Source: Sepiola atlantica
Lineage: Eukaryota > Mollusca > Cephalopoda > Sepiida > Sepiolidae
Direction: 5' to 3'
Assembly: GCA_963556195.1 (NCBI GenBank)
Contig: OY744516.1
Location: 34,631,986 to 34,695,985 of the forward strand
DNA: 64,000 bases
A program made the position numbers and the translations under genes. The notes beneath the pieces were generated by a model, which made no database searches, was not told the origin of the DNA, and saw only the letters and a list, made by a program, of their open reading frames with translations. Below, piece after piece: positions 56,585-64,000 of this stretch. Positions within the stretch are counted from its first letter, which is position 1. Each line of letters opens with the position of its first letter.

Positions 56585-56968
56585 TCATACCTCTAGTGCA
56601 TCTTGCACTTCTTCTAATGATCGTTTCATTTTCGATATTAGTTTGTTCTTCTCTCTCTCTCCCTTATTTCTTTCTTTGGGAGATCTCAACCTATCTTGAA
56701 GTAATCTGTAACGAGGGTCGTCCCCTTTCATACTTTGATCCGACTCCGACTCCGAATCCTCATTTTGACCTGCTTGATCTTGCATTGTTTCATCTTCTGA
56801 CGTTTCATTCTGTTCAGGTTGTTCTAATAACTCAATAACGGAAGGAGTTGTAGCGATTTGTTCATTTTGCTCTTCATATTCACCCTGGGACCTTATTTGA
56901 TCTGCATGGGTCAACACACTGTTTCCGTTTTCTCTATTTATTATAGCTGTATTGTGGCCTTTGTGCAC
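56585..56968 (-). pseudogene. Gypsy pol C-terminal tail
   Basis: 127-codon frame, acidic in the middle (ETSEDETMQDQAGQNEDSES) and basic at the end (SPKERNKGEREKNKLISKMK), stopping 11 bp before the 3' LTR. This position fits the variable tail after integrase. No conserved domain seen. Confidence 0.7.
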
Positions 56969-57056
56969 GATAAATTCTGTCCTTTCTAGATTTGATTCTT
57001 TGTTCTTTTTATACCAGATTTTTTAATTTGTAAAATACGACATAGTTAACGGAGCT

Positions 57057-57476
57057 CTAATTTGTCTTCCCATTAAAGCTGATGGGTTTTCTAATCTTCC
57101 CACGTGTGGTATTGTTCGATAGCTTAAAAGCAGCCTTGGTAAAAAAACTTCTATTTCTTTTTTTTTGCTGAGAACATGTTTTTAGTCCCGGTTTTACAGT
57201 CTGCACCATTCTTTCCACCAACCCATTCGATTGAGGGTGATATAGCGGTGTGTTATACGGTTTACATCCTATTTTATCCAACCATGAATTAAGATCTTCA
57301 TCACAAAACCCTGGAGCATTGTCAGATACCGGGGTTTTTGGGATACCCATTCTAGAGAATATGACCCTTAAAATCTGTTTTATGGTAGAACTTTTCTTGT
57401 CCGGCACACGGACTACTTCAGGCCAGGCTGAATAAGAGTTCCACTTCAGAAATGTACGCATGATCCATATGCACAC
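57057..57476 (-). pseudogene. Gypsy integrase core fragment
   Basis: Contains YSAWPEVVRVPDKKSSTIKQ, then 'PVSDNAPGF' with the second catalytic Asp, and 'YHPQSNGLVERMVQTVK' with the catalytic Glu. The first Asp lies upstream in the broken part. The HHCC zinc region is near 57530 ('C.EL.NF...L') in another frame. It would insert the cDNA; this copy cannot be complete. Confidence 0.9.
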
Positions 57477-58103
57477 GACTTCATGGCTCTACTTCTCTGG
57501 GCCATAAATGCAAAGTTTTCTGTGTAAAATTTCTTAATTCTCTACATTTTTTGCATCTTTTTATATATTCTTCGATATCTCGTGACTATCCCGGCCATCA
57601 TGCTTCTAATTTTATTCTTTTTTGTTTGGCCGCTACTCTACAGTGTATATCATCATGCACACTTCTTTCTCTATATTTGAATAATTAAATTCAGTGTTCG
57701 TTAGTCTTCTTGATAAATACATTATCCTTCTTGTGATAATATTCCAGACATCGAATGTTCACTTGCATCTGTGGTTAACGTAATGTCCTTTTAGGTATCA
57801 AATAATTTTACTACTGGTTTACTTGTCATAACTAATTTCAATCTCTCAAAAGCTTTTTATTGTTTTTCTAACCAAATAAATTAAACATTCTTTTTTCTTA
57901 AATTTGCAAACGGTAAATATCGCCTGTAAAAACTGACCACTCCCCAAAAAGATTCAAGTTCTTTTTTGTTTGTAGGTGTAGATATTAAGGCTTGATCTAG
58001 TGATATACCTTCTTTTGAAATGGAATACCCTAAAAATGATATATTACTACTATTGTTTACGCATTATTTTCATTTATAGTCATTTTCGCATTTCTTAATT
58101 TGT

Positions 58104-58460
58104 TCAAAACGATGTCGGTTTCTTTTTTAATTCAATTTCATTATTTGCTCCTATGTAAATATCGTCTTGGTAACAGACCATATGTTTTATATCTTCTAAA
58201 ACATGTTCGATAGCTTTTTGAAATATGGCGCTTGCAGTTTTTATTCCATATGGCATTATTTTCCATTTTAGCAACCCTATTGGCATATTTATCGTTGTAA
58301 CTTCTTTTAAATTATCATCTATTGGAATTTGGCGGTATGCCGTTTTCAAATCTACATTTGTAAAAATGCTCATTCCTGCCAGCGCATGTAATGCAACCTC
58401 CACATTAGGTATGGGATACGAATCCGAGCAAACTTTGTGGTTTACACCTATTTTATAATC
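58104..58460 (-). pseudogene. Gypsy reverse transcriptase fragment
   Basis: NVDLKTAYRQIPIDDN carries the first catalytic Asp (DLKTAYRQ); 'MPYGIKTASAIFQKAIEHVL' and 'CYQDDIYIG' follow, the latter being the YxDD box. The order and spacing are those of Gypsy RT palm. Upstream 'DYKIGVNHKVCSDSYPIPN' is in another frame. RNase H after it is largely deleted. Confidence 0.92.
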
Positions 58461-58811
58461 TCAACATATACATATGTCTCCGTCTGACTTTCACAAAACT
58501 ACAATGGGTGATCCCCACTTGCTACCATTAAGTGAAACATGTTCAATAAGATCCTGTTCAATTAATTTTCATAGTTTTGCTCTGGCAAAAAATGTACTGG
58601 TAATTTTCAAGTATCGTAATACGGGGGGGGGGGGGCAACATTTTCTTTTATTTTTAAACTAGCTTTGAAGCTTTTTTTCGTTGTTTTTAATTTTTATCTC
58701 ATTAATTAGTCTGGTAGAATTTATTTTAAGCACATCGTTTCACAAGAGTCCGTGGTTCTTTTTACAATTTGTGACAATTATAGGTATTACCTCGAATTTG
58801 TCTTTTAACTC

Positions 58812-59000
58812 TCAGGAATCTTCAAAGTATCCTAAAGTTTTTATGACTGATCCATCAAATTTGCGGAGTTGTACACTGCTCTTTCGTAAAGTCGGCTTTC
58901 CAATACGTTCCCAGAAATCTTTTGGTATAAGCGTTACCTCATGCTGGTATCCATTTGCATGTCCAAATCGACATTGTTGCTGTATAAAGCCAATGCAAGT
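58812..59000 (-). pseudogene. Gypsy protease/linker fragment
   Basis: KDFWERIGKPTLRKSSVQLR then 'KFDGSVIKTLGYFED' is the stretch between protease and RT in Mag/K02A2.6-type elements. The DTG/DSG active site is not found, perhaps lost in a deletion after a duplicated 'MEQLQIGNMS.NTCI' segment shared with 59470-59580. Confidence 0.75.
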
Positions 59001-59254
59001 ATTATAGGACATGTTTCCTATTTGTAGCTGTTCCATGATTTTATTCCTGTGTAACGAATTGCACATACCTTCAAGTAGTTTTAATTGAATTAAATCTTCT
59101 TCGATAGTCTGTTCTTCTTGTCCGAGATTTTCAAACTCACAATATCTACCTGCATGTTAATTTTGACTTTTAATATAATATCTTTTTTTTCTTTTGTTCA
59201 ATTTTTTTCAACATTCTTATTTTTGTTTTTTAATGTAAAGATTTCCCTATTGGT

Positions 59255-59420
59255 TTCATTTTCTTCAACTCTTTCAACGTTTTTCTTTTTGAACTTGCAT
59301 ACTGCTTGAAAATGGTTCATTCTTAAGCAATTTGTACAAGTTTTTCCAAATGCTGGACATTTTTACCTTTTTTTTTTCGTGTTCATGTCCACAATACCAA
59401 CATTTTTTCTTTTTTAATAT
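59255..59420 (-). pseudogene. Gypsy nucleocapsid with zinc-knuckle remnants
   Basis: Across two frames one reads CWYCGHEHEKKK and KCPAFGKTCTNCLRMNHFQA then VC. The second knuckle C-x2-C-x4-H-x4-C is intact; the first is broken by a frameshift in an A tract. The paired arrangement is typical of this lineage. Confidence 0.82.
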
Positions 59421-59429
59421 GTATGTATC

Positions 59430-60017
59430 GCCAATTATTTGTTCGCCGGGTTGACTTTTATGATCGTTGTATTTCTGTATTAATTCTTGTTGCTGTATAA
59501 AGTCTATGCAAGTATTTAAGGACATGTTTCCTATTTGTAGCTGTTCCATTATTTTATTCCTGTGTGACGTATTGCACATACCTTCAATTAATCTTAATTG
59601 AATTAAATCTTCTTCGATAGTCTATTCTTCTTGTCCGAGTTTTTCAAACTCACAATATCTACTCGCATTTTGTAGACGGTGTAGATATTTGATGATTGGT
59701 TCATCAATTTCTTGTTTCATTGACATAAACTTTGTTCTATCTGCCACGACTAACCTTTTCTTAGGTCTGATATTTCTTTTTATTATCTGACTTATTTTTC
59801 CATAAGTCAGGTATTCTAGGTTCATGAGATACGCCATGGTTGAGACTTTCATGATGGGCTCACATCAAGCTGTAGCCAAAAATAAATCTGCTATTTCATT
59901 TTCTCCTCCTGCTTCCTTATTGTCTTTTAACTTTTTAGTCCTTGCACTAACAGTGAAGCATCTTATCCATGTGTCGGGGTCCTCGAGAGACAATTGTGAT
60001 TCTATCGGCGACACTAT
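59430..60017 (-). pseudogene. Gypsy gag capsid region
   Basis: Begins straight after the 5' LTR with LEDPDTWIRCFTVSARTKKL, then 'NEIADLFLATA', a stop, and in the 59622-59852 frame FMSMKQEIDEPIIKYLHRLQ and 'NASRYCEFEKLG', the gag homology shared by Mag-type elements. The MEQLQIGNMS segment occurs at both 59545 and 59030, so part of gag has been duplicated. Confidence 0.82.
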
Positions 60018-60148
60018 TGTTGTGAAGTTGTAGATTTACCTAGTCAGTTCCTAGTGTACTTTCAATACTAGCTATACTTGAGAGACTTATATATTAATCT
60101 ATTTCTACTTATGCTAATTATGCATATCAATTAGCCAGTATCACCACA
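60018..60148 (-). repeat. Gypsy 5' LTR
   Basis: 131 bp, collinear with the 3' LTR except for small indels. The sequence directly inside it (ATAGTGTCGCCGATAG on the minus strand) does not begin with the usual TGG of a tRNA-primer site and is already in the gag frame. Confidence 0.92.
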
Positions 60149-60362
60149 ATTACCTATAACGCTGTTTATGCAAAGAATCGATGGAATGCAGTAGATGCAG
60201 CTTACCTAGGAAAAAGGAAGAGATGCAGGGCAATAAACAAATGAAACAGTGTTCATATATATATCACGTTCGCATGTAACATCTCAATATTACACTCTTT
60301 TTAAAGTTGTAAATTATTAATCAACAATAAAGACATATTTGTAAAGACACCAAGACTAACCC

Positions 60363-60404
60363 CGTCTGAAGATGATTTGATGAATCAAATCGAAAGTAGT
60401 TGCG
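60363..60404 (+). ncRNA. Hammerhead-like motif with strong helix II
   Basis: CGT/GCG helix I (one G-U), CTGAAGA, T, helix II GATTTGA/TCAAATC (7 perfect pairs, TGAA loop), GAA, AGTAGT, T. Helix III would be the palindrome ACTAGT but for one C-to-G change. The core is intact. Confidence 0.55.
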
Positions 60405-60543
60405 AAAAAGCAAAGAAAAATGGAACAAGAAACCCACTGAACTTATAGACATCAATTTGACCGAAATACTAAATGGACTATTCGGAAAATTGAAAAAATG
60501 AAAAAAGTCTTATCAAGCAAAAACATTCTGTGTTATTTAATAA

Positions 60544-60574
<31 letters not shown>

Positions 60575-60670
60575 CGGGGTTCGCGCCCGCCGACCGTTGA
60601 GAATTAGTTCCTGCACTGAAGATTGCGTTAGCATGAAACATCGATGTCTGTAGGTATTAAAATAATTAAT
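60575..60670 (+). mobile_element. SINE-like element 3' part with B box and hammerhead (family 4)
   Basis: Starts out of a (TA)n tract with 'ggggttcgcgcccgccgacc', a B-box-like string of a tRNA-type head, then ~25 bp to the fold at 60610-60654. The tail 'attaatatttatttataaat' runs into another (TA)n tract and equals the tail of family 3. Confidence 0.65.
60610..60654 (+). ncRNA. Hammerhead-ribozyme-like motif, most complete example
   Basis: Helix I CCTGCA (60610-60615) pairs with TGTAGG (60649-60654), six pairs with one G-U. Core CTGAAGA 60616-60622. T, helix II TGC/GCA with GTTA loop, T (60623-60634). GAA 60635-60637. Helix III ACATC/GATGT 60638-60647, a perfect 10-nt palindrome. Cleavage triplet GTC ending at 60648. 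All conserved core bases are in place; helix II is short and has a U-U at its base. Confidence 0.74.
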
Positions 60671-60681
60671 ATTTATTTATA

Positions 60682-60683
<2 letters not shown>

Positions 60684-60731
<48 letters not shown>
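60684..60731. repeat. (TA)n microsatellite
   Basis: About 22 TA units directly after the family-4 tail. Confidence 0.95.
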
Positions 60732-60733
<2 letters not shown>

Positions 60734-61221
60734 TATATTTGCATTCCATTGATAATGGGGAATTAATCCAAAACCATAATTTTCATTGGTTTTAACAACT
60801 TCTTTATTTCTGTACTTCGATGAGTTTTTTACATCTCTCATTTTACACAAAAAAGTAATTTATTCAAATTTAGTATTTATTCCTATCCCTTATAGCAAGA
60901 ATCGGATAAGTGTATTTTTTTTATTAAACCAATTTTGGCAATTATCAGATGGTGTTAAAATAGCATGTCATAACAACAAAAAAAAACACCACAGGGGGGG
61001 AAATATTGAGTTCTGATAAAAATTTGGCAAACTGAAGTATATAAAGAAAAGACAAACACTCACTTGGAGAAAATGGGACCACTTCAGAAAAAAAAAAAAA
61101 AAAAGTAAAAGAAAAATCCCACCCCCAAGATAATCACACTCGAAAAAACACTGGAATCAAATTCCCCAACGACAGCTTCATATATCATGATTTTTTGGAG
61201 AGTACAAAATTTTATTAAAGC
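60732..61221. other. No recognised gene
   Basis: AT- and A-rich. The 76-codon frame at 60786-61016 shows no domain. Confidence 0.45.
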
Positions 61222-61354
61222 TAGCATGGAAGGAAGATGAGTTTTATTGTACATGATTAAAAGTTAATCAAGAGAAAAAAAAATTTAAAAAAATGGCGTC
61301 CTCTCGTAAAGACCCCCCCCCCCCTCGCCTACCATAAAAATAATGTAATTTATC

Positions 61355-61678
61355 ATTATAAATGTAGTTTAAGTGCCAACTACGTGGGTAGGACGATGTT
61401 GAGATTGGAGTACAACACATTCCGAGTAAAATTAGGAATGGAACCTTCCGGTCAACGAACGTTCAAAATAACACATACGGATCTTCCATTATAGACCATT
61501 TGCTTAAAAACCTGCCGTTCACTAGGAATTTCAGCATGGACTCCTTCACCATTCTCAGTCATGCTCACTCACTATACAATCTAAAAATCTTGGAGATGAT
61601 CCACGTTTGTCTAACCAGTCCCTCCCTTTGTAAACAAAGGGAGTGTCTATTAGGACTAGATGTGATCAATCTCTAAGA
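61355..61678 (+). pseudogene. PLE GIY-YIG endonuclease C-terminal remnant
   Basis: Frame one reads SANYVGRTMLRLEYNTFRVK, corresponding to the 'YVG.T...L..R...H' box; it ends in a stop near 61495. Frame two continues SIIDHLLKNLPFTRNFSMDS then 'FTILSHAHSLYNLKILEMIHV', with the metal-binding Glu in 'ILE', and ends at a natural-looking stop after 'GLDVINL'. The two frames join in family order, so one frameshift separates them. In PLEs this domain nicks target DNA for reverse transcription. Confidence 0.82.
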
Positions 61679-61769
61679 TGCATCCCCATTATACATATAC
61701 CATAATGCTATTTTTTTTTCTCTTTATTCTCTCTTCTCACCTTCTTTTTTTTTTTTTAATCCCTCGATA

Positions 61770-61805
61770 CAGCCTTTGTTACGAGAGGGCGAAACCGGTC
61801 GGCTG
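61770..61805 (+). ncRNA. Hammerhead relic in the PLE terminal repeat
   Basis: CAGCC (61770-61774) pairs with GGCTG (61801-61805) as helix I; GAA is followed by the palindrome ACCGGT and C, so the triplet is GTC. The strand that should read CTGANGA is TTTGTTA, so this copy is dead. Confidence 0.55.
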
Positions 61806-61876
61806 GCTTCTTTTTTTTCTCTCTCTTGATTAACTTTTAATCATGAACGATAAAACTCGTCTTCCCTTCATGCTTG

Positions 61877-62086
61877 TGATAATATATATATATATATATA
61901 TAAATTCCCGAAACAGTTTTTCATGGTAAACAACTGATGATCCCTTAAATAATGTTAAGACTAGCGTAAATTCTTGGAAGCAAACTAATATAGTAACTGC
62001 AAAAAGTAAATTGACTTACAAAAGTGATTTTCCACCGAACGACTTGGAACTAAAATGTGTTTTTTTTTCTTTATATAGTTTTAATG

Positions 62087-62128
<42 letters not shown>

Positions 62129-62570
62129 GACCAGCCTCAATGTCTTAAGGAAAAGTATGAAAAGTATATTTAAAACTATGAAAACTCTTCATTATCTAAT
62201 CCTCCACACGTCTCACTTTGAAACATTTGAGCCTTGGTGATAGACACTCTAAACTCTGGTTAGTTATATTCAACAATGGTCGTCTAGTCACCACATGTAA
62301 CTCTAAGTCTGGCTCAAGGCATCTTTATAACATAATAATCCTATGCTAGAGCCATCACTGCAAAACGCATTTATTTTTAAATTGGGTGAAAAATTTGAAG
62401 AACACAAATGCTTCTTTTATTTTCCAATCAACGGAATAGAAACTCCACCAAGAAAGTTATATATGTGACCAGATGTTTTTTGTTTGTTTATTAACGAGTA
62501 ATGATTGCTAATTTGGATCTTCATGAATTGTTTTCACAAAAACTTATTTATGGATAGGGTAGTTTTTTTT
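61877..62570. other. (TA)n tracts; no gene
   Basis: Tracts at 61884-61903 and 62089-62130. The remaining sequence shows no frame or promoter box. Confidence 0.5.
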
Positions 62571-62574
62571 GTTT

Positions 62575-63480
62575 TTTTTACTAATGAGTCACCACTTATC
62601 AAGGACATGTCATTTGGGGTTAAAGGTTAATAAGATGAATGGATTTTTTAAATGGAAATCGATCTAAACAAGGCATGCAGCCACTTGATGTAAGGAGCTA
62701 AAAAAGCAAATACTTATTCGAGGTTAAAAAATAGCCAACGATAAGTATTAGATGAATAGATTCCAACCCAAAAAACAGCAATTCTTCCCCATTTGTCAGA
62801 AACATCGCTTATGGAATGTGAGGTCTACAGGACAAAATAAGGGAAGCGATAGTTACAAGGCTGCCGAAAGTAAACCCAATGTTCACTTTTTACTTTCCTT
62901 ATATTATATTATATATTAGGTTGTCAGTTGAATAAGGAAGAATATTATGAGACGATTTAAAATGATTAATGGAATGAACAAAATTATGTAGAAGGTTTAT
63001 GACAAGTATTTGTTGACATTGAATTTGAAGATGACCATGTTGCAGTATTCAGGGAAGCAGTCCTATGGTAAAATGTCCCACAGATGGGGAATTCCTGAAA
63101 AGAAACTCTGTTCATGAAAATTCCGCCTGACACTAAGCACATGGAAGAAGAAAGGAAAGTTCTTTTCAGTTGTGGTAGGAAGACGAGTTCTTGCTGCAAA
63201 TATCTTACAAGGATGAACCAAAAATTGGAGCTCAGTCGAGCATCTTCCATGAAAATAACGATAGAGTAAAGAAAGACTAGCAACGAGAAAGAGGCTGTAA
63301 GAAAGAGGCTGTAAGGAACAGAAGAGATCATCCCCACATTCCCATTAAATTTTCTACATTCAGATCTAATAATATCTGTTAATTTATAGCTAGTATCATC
63401 ATAACAAAACGGGAGTATATTACGTGTAATAAGGAGAGAAGTGAAAGTCATGGTAACAGGCATGGATTATGAACTTGTCA
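62575..63480 (-). mobile_element. LINE reverse transcriptase tail with 3' UTR, partly rearranged
   Basis: Minus-strand reading from 63270 gives ASLSLLYRYFHGRCSTELQF, then 'FFHVLSVRRNFHEQSFFSGIPHLWDILP', one stop, and 'DCFPEYCNMVIFKFNVNKYLS' followed by a natural stop at about 62997. The protein frame listed at 62984-63463 is the wrong frame. 3' UTR pieces lie at 62930-62995 and 62575-62700, with ~230 bp of other sequence in between. Same family as 90-570. Confidence 0.82.
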
Positions 63481-64000
63481 TGACGTGTTCAAGTTCTGTC
63501 AAGGCTGTGATGTCACGTTCACTAATATTCATTTGGGAGAGATCAACCCATACCAATAAATTAGACCCACCATTGAACAACAACTGCCTGAAGTCTACCA
63601 ACTGAACAACTTGCATTTCCTTGCTGGAATTGCTCTGCAAATGTGAGACAGGAAGTTGCCAGCCGAGTAGAGATTACAATAGTTACCAGTGATGAACACC
63701 ATCTCCTTCATGGATGTGAATCAACGGCCCAACGATTAAAGTCAAGGAGAAGCTTCTTCAACCATTTCCAGACCCTAACATCTTAGGAAGAGACTAGGCT
63801 ATGGCTGTGGACTAGATAGATAGAGAATTCCCCCCTCCTACTGACATGAAAATCCCCCCTTCTGAAGCCCTTCTTCCTGGCTCAGAAGCACCGTGGTTCC
63901 AGTGGAGGACACTCAACTGCCTAAGAACGGGAATGAGGTAAGCAAAAGCTGCTATGGCCAGATGGGGCTACAAAACCGACCTAACTCTGTAAATGTGAAT
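63481..64000. other. No recognised gene
   Basis: Less AT-rich than average. It may continue the LINE upstream region, but I could not read a family motif in any frame. It is cut by the window edge. Confidence 0.35.

Larger units (their letters stand above)
56450..60148 (-). mobile_element. Ty3/Gypsy LTR retrotransposon (Mag/K02A2.6-like), degenerate but with both ends
   Basis: Two related LTRs (56450-56573 and 60018-60148), TG...CA ended, flank ~3.4 kb of minus-strand coding remnants in the order gag, nucleocapsid, protease, reverse transcriptase, integrase, C-terminal tail. The 5-bp target duplication ATTAC lies at 56445-56449 and 60149-60153. A polypurine run (AGGGGGA on the minus strand) abuts the 3' LTR. 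Much of RNase H and parts of gag are deleted or frameshifted, and LTRs differ at about 15-20 percent, so this is an old, inactive copy. No env-like frame. Confidence 0.93.
61222..61876 (+). mobile_element. Penelope-like element remnant with inverted terminal repeats
   Basis: A left arm (61222-61284, with 'aagatgagttttattgtac' and 'atgattaaaagttaatcaag') reappears inverted at 61813-61876. Beyond it both ends share an 'acgagag' segment (61299 inverse and 61781). Between them lies a GIY-YIG endonuclease remnant, and just inside the right arm a hammerhead relic. PLEs are known to have repeats in tandem or inverted orientation (pLTRs) bearing hammerhead motifs, so the combination is diagnostic. 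The reverse transcriptase is missing. Confidence 0.85.

Noticed and set aside
62984..63463. 159-codon minus-strand ORF as a membrane protein
   Set aside because: The adjacent frame carries the LINE tail motif; this long frame is its shadow.

Overview
This window looks like repeat-dense, AT-rich intergenic or intronic DNA from a large animal genome, and I could not recognise a single intact host protein gene in it. The evidence is the content: tails of non-LTR (LINE) reverse transcriptases in both orientations, tRNA-, 5S rRNA- and U2 snRNA-headed SINE-like elements, a Merlin and a mariner DNA transposon, a degenerate Ty3/Gypsy element, a Penelope-like (PLE) remnant, foldback elements, long (TA)n tracts and minisatellites. 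LINE 3' ends that read like 'ccaacacatgccagcatg' followed by 'acg(g)acgttaaac' and ATG/CAT repeats remind me of cephalopod and other mollusc genomes. That assignment is from memory and is tentative.

Layout. 1-15 kb: a ~1.95 kb segment present twice in direct orientation (1-1927 and 10009-11963), a ~0.9 kb minisatellite of 23-bp units abutting the first copy, a 5S-SINE, a tRNA-SINE, and U2-headed SINE-like elements near 13-14.7 kb. 15-25 kb: LINE tails, a cluster of hammerhead-ribozyme-like motifs, an internally deleted mariner sitting in a (TA)n tract, a 37-bp minisatellite and a 0.47 kb foldback transposon. 26-31 kb: a decayed minus-strand multi-domain ORF split by a LINE fragment, a tRNA-SINE and a 5S-SINE. 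32-43 kb: a region with almost no LINE/SINE material, built from duplicated AT-rich modules, a perfect 132-bp inverted repeat, one small unassigned ORF pair, and a structurally complete Merlin element with an open transposase. 44-56 kb: more U2-, 5S- and tRNA-type SINEs, a 351-bp tandem duplication and LINE tails. 56.4-60.2 kb: a minus-strand Gypsy element with both LTRs and a 5-bp target duplication, inserted into an older repeat. 60-64 kb: hammerhead-bearing elements, a PLE endonuclease remnant between inverted terminal repeats, and a LINE tail.

The most interesting signal is a recurrent composite architecture: tRNA-type head (B box), short body, then a compact hammerhead-like fold close to the 3' end. 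I find about a dozen hammerhead-like cores belonging to at least five repeat families. The best ones (15537-15579, 17140-17185, 48728-48770, 60610-60654) have paired helices I and II, a CUGANGA strand, GAA, a tiny or palindromic helix III and an NUH cleavage triplet. Helix sequences differ between families yet still pair. Hammerhead variants with diminished helix III are known from Penelope-like retroelements. Their repeated occurrence behind tRNA-type heads here deserves checking as a possible ribozyme-bearing SINE system. No self-cleavage is demonstrated by sequence alone.
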